Below are positions 55,529 through 64,000 of a stretch of 64,000 nucleotides of DNA, piece after piece. Under the pieces are notes generated by a model. It ran no database searches. It had not been told where the DNA came from and saw only the letters and a program-made list of their open reading frames with translations. A program made the position numbers and the translations under genes. The stretch is taken from contig CM069436.1 in assembly GCA_035610365.1 (NCBI GenBank), positions 62,201,505-62,265,504 of the forward strand, in the 5' to 3' direction. Every line of letters starts with the position of its first letter. Within the stretch, counting starts at the first letter, position 1. The DNA is from Aquatica leii. Taxonomy: Eukaryota > Arthropoda > Insecta > Coleoptera > Lampyridae.

Positions 55529-57577
55529 CTAAAACAATAAAATTAGATTGGTGACTATTAACAGATTTGCTTACTTCTGAAAAATTGTAAACTTGAAGTA
55601 TAACTGTACCATTTTTTGGGCACGTTTGGTTCGTTAATTCGGTACAGTTAATGTAATCTACACCACTCCATTGATTTACCATAAAAGCTTCGTATCCATA
55701 ACGAAACCAAGATAAAAACGACAACCATTTAAAATAAATTGGTATAGAGCTGTAAACTTAATGTTAGCGATCTTTTGTAGTTGATATAGTTATACGAACT
55801 TTAGGTTAATAAGAAAACCTCCAAACAAAAAGAAAGGTATCATCAGAGGAGCTGCCAAAGAAAGAGCCATATCTACACTGCTACTTAAACATGATACTAA
55901 ATAACCTATAATAAACGTTGCTATTTATGTCTACAAGTATTAATAATCTTACCAAAACTAGTTGCGGTGTTAGTGACAAGAATCATAATCCCGGCAGCAA
56001 TAAAAAATTTTGGCATTTCAGGATTAAGACCGATCGTATAATAACAAATCGAAATAGTGATAATAGGTATCGCAATAAACAAAGGCAAATCGGCTGCCAT
56101 TTTACTTATAAAATAAATGTCAGTTCGATACATTCCATTTCTATGTTCTCTTAGAAACACAGGCAGTTCACCACAAAACACCTGTAAAACAAGATTTAGT
56201 ATCAAGTTAATTCTAATTGTCAAAAATACTAACATGCACTACTGAAAATAAATTTTGAAAAGTCATATTAGTCAAAAACAAAAATATAACACCGTTGATA
56301 TTCATAACGCCTTCCTGAGTCAGACTTTGACCGAAATAGATAAGAGCAATTATAGAAGCCATTATCTAAAAATTTCTTATTAAACGAGAACTTTTATATC
56401 ATTACTTACAAAAGTCTGTAGCAGTCGCACTCTGATTAGCAAAGGCTCTTTAATAACGCTTAGCCAAGATCGCCATAGCACCGCGCGAAATTGTGCACAC
56501 CAAGAAGCTTTGTAAGGAGTCGGTTTGTACCTACTATTAAAGTAATCACCATACTTGTATTCCTCTTTTTCCTGTAAAAAAAAATTTGAATTTGAACCGT
56601 ACGAAAGCATCACTAACCAATGTAGCAGCATCGACAGCAAGCTTAATACCAAAATCAGACCTTTCAAACTTGTCACAAATCATGTTTACAGCTTGTCTAC
56701 ACGATTCTTCTCTACCCGGAATAATCGCTAATAGCTGAACAAAATAGTCTGCTGGGTTATAATTAGGCGGGCATGGAGCATCTAAACTAAATCAACTGCT
56801 TAAGCGGATTTGTAAAACTTAAATCTACTTACGAAGTAAAAAATATATCTGCTTCTTGTGGAGTGCCCAAAAATGCCACGCGTCCTTCAGCCACCAACAA
56901 AATTTTATCGAACATTGCGTAAAGCTCAGATGACGGTTGATGTATAGTACAAACTATAGTTTTTCCCAAACGCGATAACCTCTTCAAAACTTGCACTATA
57001 TTTAAAGCCATAAACGAATCTAAACCTGACGTTGGTTCGTCGCAAAACATTAACGATGGATTTGTAAGCACCTCGGCCGCGAACGATAATCTTTTCATCT
57101 CGCCGCCAGAGATTCCTTTCAATCTACCTTTAATGCCAATTGTTGTATTTTCGCATTTCGTTAATCCTAACTATAAACATTCGTTATATTGTGCGAATTT
57201 TTTAGTATATGCTAACCTCTGTTATCACTTCTTCTACGCGTTCCATTCTTTGGTGGTACGGAATATGCCCGTCCATTCGAACGAGTGCCTATAATAATTG
57301 ACTTTAACGGCTGTTTATTCTTAAACAAAAATAATTACCTGAAAAATTAGATGTTCCTTAACTGTCAAAGTCCCAATAAAGAGATCTTCTTGTTGAACGT
57401 AAGCTAATTTACTGGTAAGGGTTTTTGAATTAACTGGTACACCATTTGCGCACCTTAAACCTGAAATCACCATGCGAGGGGACGTTTGTGATGTTAGTAC
57501 GTTCATTAACGTAGTTTTCCCAGCACCACTAGAACCTAATATGGCAAGTAATTCACCTGGCCGAGCAATACCATTTA
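55427..57577 (-). CDS. w: white: ABCG half-transporter (gene span, 5' exon(s) not found)
   Basis: Partner subunit for Scarlet (ommochrome) and Brown (pteridine) precursor import in insects. Exons (minus): 57577-57339, 57288-57217, 57170-56833, 56786-56618, 56571-56410, 56365-56234, 56181-55953, 55905-55800, 55749-55575, 55528-55427; introns of 46-231 nt. Motifs in order: Walker [16 protein letters not shown]-loop [20 protein letters not shown], signature ISGGEMKRL (Ile instead of the usual Leu), Walker [28 protein letters not shown], linker [17 protein letters not shown] region with [14 protein letters not shown], and [19 protein letters not shown] near the end. The stop is at 55427. Alternative: another ABCG of the same subfamily, but [11 protein letters not shown] and NQWSGV fit white best. 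The N-terminal 100 or so residues are missing and must lie right of 57577. Confidence 0.9.
55575..55749 (-). CDS. w: white exon, extracellular loop
   Basis: 175 nt. [58 protein letters not shown]. Two cysteines in the loop fit the usual disulphide region. Donor GTAAGC. Confidence 0.93.
55800..55905 (-). CDS. w: white exon, TM5
   Basis: 106 nt. [35 protein letters not shown]. The phase and protein match require the unusual donor GTTCGT at 55799-55794. Confidence 0.85.
55953..56181 (-). CDS. w: white exon, TM3-TM4
   Basis: 229 nt. [40 protein letters not shown], then a hydrophobic stretch ending NTATSFG. Leaves in phase 1. Confidence 0.94.
56234..56365 (-). CDS. w: white exon, TM1-TM2
   Basis: 132 nt, phase 0. 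[46 protein letters not shown]-x-L-T-Q-x-G-V-M-N-I-N-G is typical of white. Confidence 0.93.
56410..56571 (-). CDS. w: white exon, linker before TM1
   Basis: 162 nt, phase 0. [20 protein letters not shown] then [20 protein letters not shown]. The last part is a hallmark of white-type proteins. Confidence 0.94.
56618..56786 (-). CDS. w: white exon, [11 protein letters not shown] segment
   Basis: 169 nt. [40 protein letters not shown]. The first of two adjacent TTTAG acceptors is the one that keeps frame. Donor GTTAGT. Confidence 0.9.
56833..57170 (-). CDS. w: white exon with signature and Walker B
   Basis: 338 nt. [52 protein letters not shown], then [17 protein letters not shown]. Donor GTAAGT after FFT, leaving phase 2. 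Confidence 0.95.
57217..57288 (-). CDS. w: white exon, [10 protein letters not shown] segment
   Basis: 72 nt, phase 0 at both ends. Reads [20 protein letters not shown] then VITE; the A-x-V-R-M segment follows EHLIFQ in white proteins. Confidence 0.92.
57339..57577 (-). CDS. w: white exon with Walker A and Q-loop
   Basis: 239 nt. Acceptor TTTTAG, enters in phase 1. [20 protein letters not shown] carries the P-loop; ends EHLIFQ at donor GTAATT. Confidence 0.93.
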
Positions 57578-58261
57578 CTAAAAGAAAACTATGTTAATAA
57601 CGGATGACGATTGATACCATTCTTAACATAATCACAAAGATTCGAGTCTAAGCTATCTTAATATTTGATAATAAACAATATCTGCAAAAGCAGCTGTTAA
57701 TAGTTATGTAAAAAAAAAATTGTGTTTACTTTTGTTGAAGTGTACCAAAAGACGCTTCAGAATTATAATAAAACTAAAATATAAACAAAAAACCATGTTA
57801 TTAGCGAATTACAAATGTTATTTATATAAGGAAGTAAAAACTAATTATATGTTTTATGGTATAACAATTTTCAAGATATTGTTTTATCCGGCAATGGAAA
57901 AATAAACAATATTACGTGTCTGATAATTTAGAACAATCACGCAGACGTAAAGTTTTACTCTTATCCTCTATTAGATCCACTTCAACGCTATAAAGTTTGT
58001 TTGAAGAATTACGAAGTGTTTGTATAATAAAAAACATAGAAAAGTATTGGTTTTAAAGAAAATAAGTTGTAAATATAGTTTAAAGCAATGTGACAAATGC
58101 AATCAATTTATGCAAAATTTAAAATATAAAAAAAAATTATTAGTAAAAAAAATTATAAGCATTATACAATCTAAAATAATAATAACAGTGAAAGTTTAAA
58201 TAAAATGTAATGTTCGTCTTATTTGGTTACATATAACCAGGTGGCTTTTGAGTTATAACAC
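57578..58261. other. white upstream intron
   Basis: AT-rich. The missing N-terminal white exon was sought here and up to 59.9 kb on the minus strand without success; it may lie beyond the window. Confidence 0.45.
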
Positions 58262-58640
58262 AAATTGCACTTGTAATTGCGAAGGCTTTCAAGGGCGGAG
58301 TCTATGCTAGTCTACCGCTACAAAGTTAGGTAATCAACTTCTAAACCAAGCTTGATTTTAAAATCCATAGAAATGACTTAAAACGAAGTAGACTTTTCTT
58401 TATACAACGATTATTTTTTGAAATACATTGCGATGACGAAACGACCAGTTTCACCAATGTAGACTAAATCACATGAACAAGGAATTTAGTATACACCTTG
58501 AGTCATAGAAAATTTGTCTTTGGGAGTTAAATATGGGTGTAATACCATTCTTACAAAAAGTTTCTCTACTTGTGATCACAGATCAAATACGAAAACTTCT
58601 TTGTTGGCTTAGTTCACAAGTTGATTACCTATAACTCTGT
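58262..58640 (-). pseudogene. Penelope-like element fragment
   Basis: Minus strand near 58500-58400: [20 protein letters not shown] and KNNRCIKKS, a decayed GIY-YIG region. Flanks (GCGAAGG...GGCGGAGTCTATGCTAG at 58279; AGTTCACAAGTTGATTACCT at 58612) match the ends of the elements at 40285 and 45055. Confidence 0.7.
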
Positions 58641-58644
58641 AGTG

Positions 58645-59055
58645 ATTCATCAGATGAAGTAGATGAAGAAACTCAGTCAGATATCCAAAGTACAAACCAA
58701 GAACCGAATGAGAATACAAGTAAAGGCGAGTTTGCAGAAATCCAATTAACTGAAGTAATCAGCACAACCACAACAAATATGAGAGATCAGCCGAAAGTAC
58801 TCACTCCTAAGTCAGTTAACAAAAATGTTCCAGTTGAACAGACCGAATGTGTAGAAGGTTATCAAAATCAGCACTCAAAAATTAGCTCAAGCAAAAAAAC
58901 GTGTTGACAGTGATGACAAAAACGACACAGAGGTCTTTCGGATGATGATGTCTGTATTTGAGAACAGAATAGAAGTAACTACACCAAGGCGTGACGAATT
59001 CGACGAAATGGTGGCCCACAATATCAGACATCTGCAAATTGAACATACTTAATGT
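58645..59055 (+). other. unassigned coding-like relic, acidic/BESS-like tail
   Basis: Reads SSDEVDEETQSDIQSTNQEP, later (frameshift) VDSDDKNDTEVFRMMMSVFE and RRDEFDEMVAHNIRHLQIEH. The last part looks like the C-terminal tail of MADF/BESS-type DNA-binding proteins that accompany some DNA transposons. Low certainty; no partner transposase is recognised. Confidence 0.3.
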
Positions 59056-59929
59056 TTTGCTTGCAAATCTTTGCGCCGATTAGTTTTATGAAGCTTTCAA
59101 AATGAATGCTAGACATTCTCACAGAATTCTAGAATGATGATCGTAACTCTCCTTGCAATCCAAACTCATCGGTTTTCAACTGAGTTAGCATTTTTGCCGC
59201 GCCATTATTTTCGCTTCTAGTCAACAGTACTTCTGCTGTCGACGTTTCTTCTTTTTCTTTTCGAGAGAATGTAGTATAAATCATTCACAAGACATGATGA
59301 AAAAATCATCTTCACTGCACATGTTGCACACAGAATACTGTCTGCCCAGCGGAAATGAGTGAAAACTTAAATGAAACTAGAACTGGAGTAGAGCCCGTTT
59401 GGTGGAAATCCGGCATAAGATCCAGCTTTCTGTTTAAGAATGTTTTTATGAAGTAGTTATGATTAATTTTATCCAAGTAGCACGCGTATACGTCGTGATT
59501 CATGTTAATAGTCTATACGCTGAGCAATTTAACATAAGTGATTGAGTCGTAAATCAAATGTCATTTAAACGCGACCAATAGTTGTATTTAATATCTACCT
59601 GAAATGCAAAGTAAAAACCAACTCCATACAAACAAGAGTTGCTCAAAACAAACGTTATGGAAACTTGAAAATAATAAAACAAAAGTTTTCAACTACCTAA
59701 GAGTCAGCGGTTTTCAATAGAAGATACACTAGTTTAATTATGAAATTGTGATGTTTGTATAAATTGATCGACGTAACAAGCAGTAAAGTAAAGATAAATA
59801 GTTGTAACCCGTTCAGCAACTGAGTATACCATTTTTACAAATACTTTTCAAGAAACTAGGTCGTACAAAATTAAACAATGACACACTTCAAAGTTACAAT
59901 AAATACTGACGTTTAAATATCTGGAAACA

Positions 59930-60388
59930 ATGAGTGAAAGGCCCAAACAAATGCCTTCAATAAAACAAAATTATAAAAAACTTTTATCTGTTTCTGCTAA
60001 TTGTGCAAAAGCAAAATTAATTTTAACGGTTGATACTTCGTTGTACATTCATATAAAAGAAGCAAGTACAGCAGAAAAACTTTGGAAAAAGCTCAAAAAC
60101 CTTTACGTTGATGCTGGATTCACGAGAAAAATAAGTTTGTTGAGATCATTGATATCCACACGATTGGAGAACATGGACAACATGGCGTCCTATGTAAATC
60201 ACGTGATTGAAACGGCTCAAAGGCTACGAAGGACGAGATTCGAAATCAGTGAAGAATGGATAGGATCTTTATTGTTAGCAGGATTACCAGATAAGTGTCC
60301 TATGATAATGGCTATCAAACATAACGGCATTACAGTTACTACTGATGCAATAAAAACTAAGTTATTGCCGTTATATGGCGGGACATGA
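59930..60388 (+). pseudogene. copia gag
   Basis: 152 codons. CAKAKLILTVDTSLYIHIKE, TAEKLWKKLKNLYVDAGFTR, YVNHVIETAQRLRRTRFEIS and LLLAGLPDKCPMIMAI: the UBN2/copia gag pattern. The N-terminal W-x-x-W region is missing. A CCHC knuckle CYKCKEIGHFKNKC follows at about 60505-60550 after a frame break. Confidence 0.88.
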
Positions 60389-60599
60389 AAACGGTAATGC
60401 AGGTAACGCACAACATAAAGGTAGCGCTTTTGCCGGTAAAGCAAGATGACATAAGTCAGGTGATCCAAACAAACCACAACATTCAAATGTTAAAAAATAA
60501 ATCTGTTGTTACAAATGTAAGGAGATTGGACACTTCAAAAACAAATGCCCGGGCTTAAAAACAAACAACAACGGCAGTGCGAATACTGCGAATGTTTTT

Positions 60600-61136
60600 A
60601 GTGCTGCGTTTTTAAGTGGACAATTTAATAAGAATGATTGGTATGTGGACTCAGGTGCAAGTGCACATCTAACTGCAAACAAAAGTTGGTTAACAGATGT
60701 TACAGATAAACAAGGTCCAGGTGAAATTACAGTTGCAAACAATTCAAAAGTAATAATTGAAAATAGTGGTAACTTAAAAATCACAACCAGAATTGATAAA
60801 GAAACCTTCAAAGTGGTGCTTAAAGATGTTTTGTATGTTCCACAAATTGCTGGTTGCAAGATTTTTAATAAGTGGAATGAACTTGTTGCGGCAGCCAAAT
60901 TAGTCGATAACAAGTACAAACTGGACATTGTACGTGCAGAGCAGTGTTTTTTAGCTTCAGGAAATTCAGTTTCAGGCCAAACTTGGCATCGTCGGTTAGG
61001 ACATATAAATCAAAACGACATTATGAAATTAAAAAATGGAACTGTCGAAGGCATGATGTGTAACGGTGAAATAAATGTAGGCAGAAAAACTGTGAACCAT
61101 TTACAAGCAAAAGGTCTCGTGCAAACAGTATTTTAG
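60600..61136 (+). pseudogene. copia protease and GAG-pre-integrase region
   Basis: NDWYVDSGASAHLTANKSWL holds the aspartic protease triad DSGA. VLKDVLYVPQIAGCK follows, the usual L-x-D-V-L-Y-V-P. WHRRLGHINQNDIMKL is the His-Cys pre-integrase region. Frame breaks after LVQTVF. Confidence 0.9.
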
Positions 61137-61658
61137 AAATTATACACAGAGACGTTTGTGGTCCTATGCAAATAAAATCGTTAGGTGGTGCCAGGTATTT
61201 CCTACATTTCGAGATGACTTCAGTAAGATGAATTTCGTTTATTTTTTAACAGTAAAGACAATGATTACTTTAAGCAATTTAAATTTTTTGTGGAAAATCA
61301 AACGGAAAGAAAAATCAAGATTTCAAGAAGTGACAATGGGAGCGAGTTTACAGGAAATGTATTTGATAATAATTATTTGCAGCAGATGGGTATACTACAT
61401 CAAAAATCAATTCCTTATTCACCAGAACAAAATGGTTCGGCAGAACGGTTGAACAGAACCATAGTGAAAAAAGCCAGGTGTATGTTGTTTGATGCTAAGC
61501 TGGAAAAGAAATTCTGGGCGGAAGCCGTCAACACTGCAGTATACTTGAGCAACCGATGTGTTACGTCTGGACTCGACAGCAAAACCCCTTTTGAAGCATG
61601 GTTTGGTAAGAAACCTGACATTAATAATGTAAAAATTGTCATTGATGCACATCCCTAA
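61136..61658 (+). pseudogene. copia integrase
   Basis: [20 protein letters not shown] (first catalytic Asp, about 61140) is in one frame. ISRSDNGSEFTGN (second Asp, about 61335) and YSPEQNGSAERLNRTIVKKA (catalytic Glu, about 61440) are in another. Then FWAEAVNTAVYLSNRC and TPFEAWFGKKPDINNVKI. All three catalytic residues are present but the frame is broken. Confidence 0.9.
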
Positions 61659-61774
61659 AGCCAATAGATTGAAGTGGGATAAAAAATCAAATAGTATGAT
61701 TTGGTTGGATACAGTGAATCGAGTAAAGGTTATCGATTGTACGATCCCAACTCAAATCAATCAAAATAGTTATC

Positions 61775-62697
61775 ATGGAAGACATTCAAGTCGAAATTCA
61801 GATGCTAATTAGTATAGATGAAGAGGATAACGATTCAGTAGGTGACATCGCAGTACAATCGCATAAGAATATTGAAGATGCTATCGGTATAGATAGAAAT
61901 TCAATAAATGGTAAAGCTGCAAATAATCAAGATCACGGTGATTATGATGGCGATGTATCGTACAAAATCAGAGAAAAACCTCGAAGATCCGAAAGACAAA
62001 GAACTCCAAAGAAGTTTGAAGACTATGTGACATATCTATGTGCAGATGCGAACATTCAAGCACGGAAAACCATAAAAAAGGCATTGTCGAGACCTGATAA
62101 AGAAAAATGGAGAAATGTTATGATTGAAGAGATGCAATCGTTTGAAGACAACAAGACTTGGCAACTAGTAAATTTACCGAAGGAAGGAACTATAGTCGAG
62201 TGCAAGTGGGTGTACAAAAAAGTGCGATAGTGAAGACAGAATCAATTATCGTGCTAGGTTAGTTGCCAAGAGATTCACACAAAAGGAGGGCACTTTTGCA
62301 CTTGTGGTTCGACATTCGACCTTAAGACTTTTAACTGCTTTATGAGTTAAGTTTAAGCATTAGACACTTAGATGTGAAGACAGCTTTCTTGAATGGTGTC
62401 TTAGAGGAAAATGTCTATATGAGACAACCTGAAGGTTTTACATCGAGTGGTAATGAGGATAAAGTGTATAAATTAAATAAGGCTGTTTATGGACTAAAAC
62501 AATCATCCAGGGCTTGGAATAAAAGGGTCGATGAATTGTTACTAGGTTTAGATTATTGTAAATCCAGATATGAACCTTGCTTATACACAAAAAGGAAGGA
62601 TGGTTTACTAACAATTGTAGCTTTGTATGTGGATGATTTTTTGGTTTTTTCTAATGATATAGAAACTGCTAATTCTTTAAAGCCAAACAATGTTTAG
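61775..62697 (+). pseudogene. copia reverse transcriptase
   Basis: RRSERQRTPKKFEDYVTYLC, then EKWRNVMIEEMQSFEDNKTW and KWVYKKVR (61975-62225). After a frameshift: LDVKTAFLNGVLEENVYMRQ (62365), VYKLNKAVYGLKQSSRAWN, and ALYVDDFLVFSND with the catalytic YVDD (about 62627). Frameshifts near 62230 and 62690. Confidence 0.92.
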
Positions 62698-62839
62698 ATG
62701 TAAGAATAAGTAGAGATGTTAAAAATAAGATTATTTATTTAGACCAGGAAAACTATATTAATGATGAAATTTAATATGGCAGATTGCAAAAGTGTTAGTA
62801 CTCCTATGGAAAGTAACTTAATTGCATTTAGATTGTAGT

Positions 62840-63480
62840 TCTGACGTTAATGTTAACTACAAAAATGCACCTTATCAGAAATGTAATGTATTTGGCAGTC
62901 CTAACACGACCGGACATAGCATTTACAATAAGTTATTTAAGTCAATTTAATAATTGTTATAGGAACACTGGAAATGTGCAAAACGTGCGTTATGTTATGT
63001 TATGTTATTTGCTAAAAATTACGCCTTACAATTTTGTAAAAACAGTTTTAACTTAGAAGGTTATGTTGATGCTGATTGGGCAGGTAACCAAAAGGACAAA
63101 AAATCGTACACTGGATTTGTCTTCAAGTTATCGGGAGGAGCCATTGCATGGGAAAGCTGCAAACAAAAAACCATTGCTTTGTCCAGCACCGAGGCCGAAT
63201 ACATGGACCTCAGCGAAGCCTCGAAAGTTACTATCTATCTTAGGAACCTCTTGATTGAATTGATTGGATGGAAGGACAGTCTAGTGCTATTCAATGATAA
63301 CCAAAGTGCTCAGAAATTATCAGCTAATCCTGTTTTCCACAAAAGATCAAAACACATAGATGTGAGGCATCATTTCATTAGGCACGCTCTTGCAAATTGT
63401 ATAATTGACATTTAATATCTTTCAACTAATGAAATGACTGCAGATATTTTGACAAAATGTTTGCCAAAACCAAAACATAT
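62840..63480 (+). pseudogene. copia RNase H and C-terminus
   Basis: MYLAVLTRPDIAFTISYLSQ (62890), then YVDADWAGNQKDKKSYTGFV, WESCKQKTIALSSTEAEYMD, NDNQSAQKLSANPVFHKRSK and HIDVRHHFIRHAL (63060-63400): catalytic D, E and D of copia RNase H are kept. The tail TADILTKCLPKPKH continues after a stop at 63415. Confidence 0.92.
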
Positions 63481-63529
63481 GTACTTTTTAGAAAAACTTG
63501 GCTAGATCAACTTTTTGAGATAGTGGGGG

Positions 63530-63690
63530 TGTTAAATATATCTCAAAGCATTGATAACGAGGGCCAGCTAGAGTAGTTAATAGTAGCTGGTGTGTTGCAT
63601 TTTGTAGTTAGTCGTAGACGTGATTTGCAACAACAAAGACGTTGCTTTAACAATAAATAGTCCAAAAATAAAATTTTTTCATCACAAACA
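63530..63690 (+). repeat. copia 3' LTR
   Basis: Begins TGTTAAATATATCTC right after the purine tract and contains an AATAAA at about 63650. The right boundary is approximate. Confidence 0.7.
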
Positions 63691-63829
63691 ATGTAATTAA
63701 GCGTTGACAATATCTCCCCAAAATTCATTATTGCTAATTATTTCAAAACTGTTAAGTGGAATGCCACTTTTGGTATTTCTGAATAGCATTTTTAAAGACC
63801 TTTTCAACGATGCATCATAAGTGGAGGGT

Positions 63830-64000
63830 TGCCATTTACATTTTTGAAGTTGGTGTGGCCGGGGTGAAATGGTAGGTGGGGGTGTGGCACGGACCATGTT
63901 AATTTGGTTCCCCTTCCGTTTAGTCGAAACGGGTTTTAGTAATTTTTGATATTATTTATTATTGTAAATATATTCCCAATCTAAAGTTTGCAAGTTGACA
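63830..64000 (-). repeat. dispersed repeat, inverted partner of 8925-9130, runs off the window
   Basis: The reverse complement matches 8925-9130 block by block (TTGGGAATATATTTAC, AACCCGTTTCGAC, AAACGGAAGGGGAA). A minus-strand frame in it shows no known protein. Confidence 0.8.

Larger units (their letters stand above)
59900..63690 (+). mobile_element. Ty1/copia retrotransposon, 3' LTR present, frameshifted
   Basis: Order gag - zinc knuckle - protease - integrase - RT - RNase H, diagnostic of copia. A purine tract AGATAGTGGGGG precedes the 3' LTR, which starts TGTTAAATATATCTC at 63530 and runs to about 63690. No matching 5' LTR is seen before 59900. About ten frameshifts or stops separate well-preserved blocks, so it is moderately old and not autonomous. 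Confidence 0.92.

Noticed and set aside
59312-59503. Possible white N-terminal exon or LINE piece on the minus strand
   Set aside because: Contains no ABCG N-terminal motif and does not supply a phase-1 donor leading into the Walker A exon; left unassigned.

Overview
The window is insect nuclear DNA. It is very AT-rich, has spliced genes with GT/AG introns, and carries a dense load of decayed transposable elements of clearly arthropod types. No prokaryotic features (operons, ribosome binding sites, CRISPR) are present. The order of insect cannot be settled from the sequence alone.

Host genes. Two ABCG half-transporter genes lie head-to-tail on the minus strand. The upstream one (exons between 57577 and 55427) matches insect white in domain order and C-terminus, but its first exon(s) are not identified. 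The downstream one is scarlet: nine exons from 42562 down to 1163, with the last exon(s) beyond the left edge. Splice phases agree across every junction and no internal stops occur, so both look functional. In flies these proteins form the White/Scarlet dimer that loads ommochrome precursors into eye pigment granules. A tRNA-Asn(GTT) gene sits between them at 43174-43247.

Layout. Scarlet is inflated by an 11.9-kb intron (42002-30098) and a 27.6-kb intron (28857-1299). The large introns, the white-scarlet gap and the region right of white are mostly mobile elements: Jockey-type LINEs (2.75-3.2, 6.9-8.4, 45.4-46.2 kb), Ty3/gypsy elements lacking the centre of pol (4.3-6.9, 17.7-19.4, 37.4-38.7 kb), a nearly complete but broken Ty1/copia element (59.9-63.7 kb), Penelope-like GIY-YIG elements (35.2, 38.7, 40.3-41.2, 45.1-47.0, 54.3-55.3, 58.3 kb), Tc1/mariner elements (24.6-27.9, 31.0-34.0, 50.9-53.4 kb) with a 340-bp miniature derivative (3.3 kb), hAT elements or relics (9.9-11.1, 12.1-13.8, 21.1, 47.2 kb), MULE transposases (31.9-33.4, 34.1-35.2 kb) and palindromic hairpin repeats (4.0, 9.3, 14-15.3, 44.2-44.9 kb). 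Several are nested, so relative insertion order can be read directly.

Most unusual signal. At 48.19-53.70 kb a multicopy-type insect orphan gene (now a pseudogene) is preceded by a promoter with four TTCnnGAA-type heat-shock-element dyads, a TATA box and a TCAGT initiator, then a non-coding first exon with splice donor and a matching acceptor. A second, related promoter plus first exon lies at 28.16-28.41 kb with a run of alternating 5-bp HSE modules. The layout recalls insect Hsp90/Hsp83 and suggests a stress-responsive promoter that was captured and mobilised.
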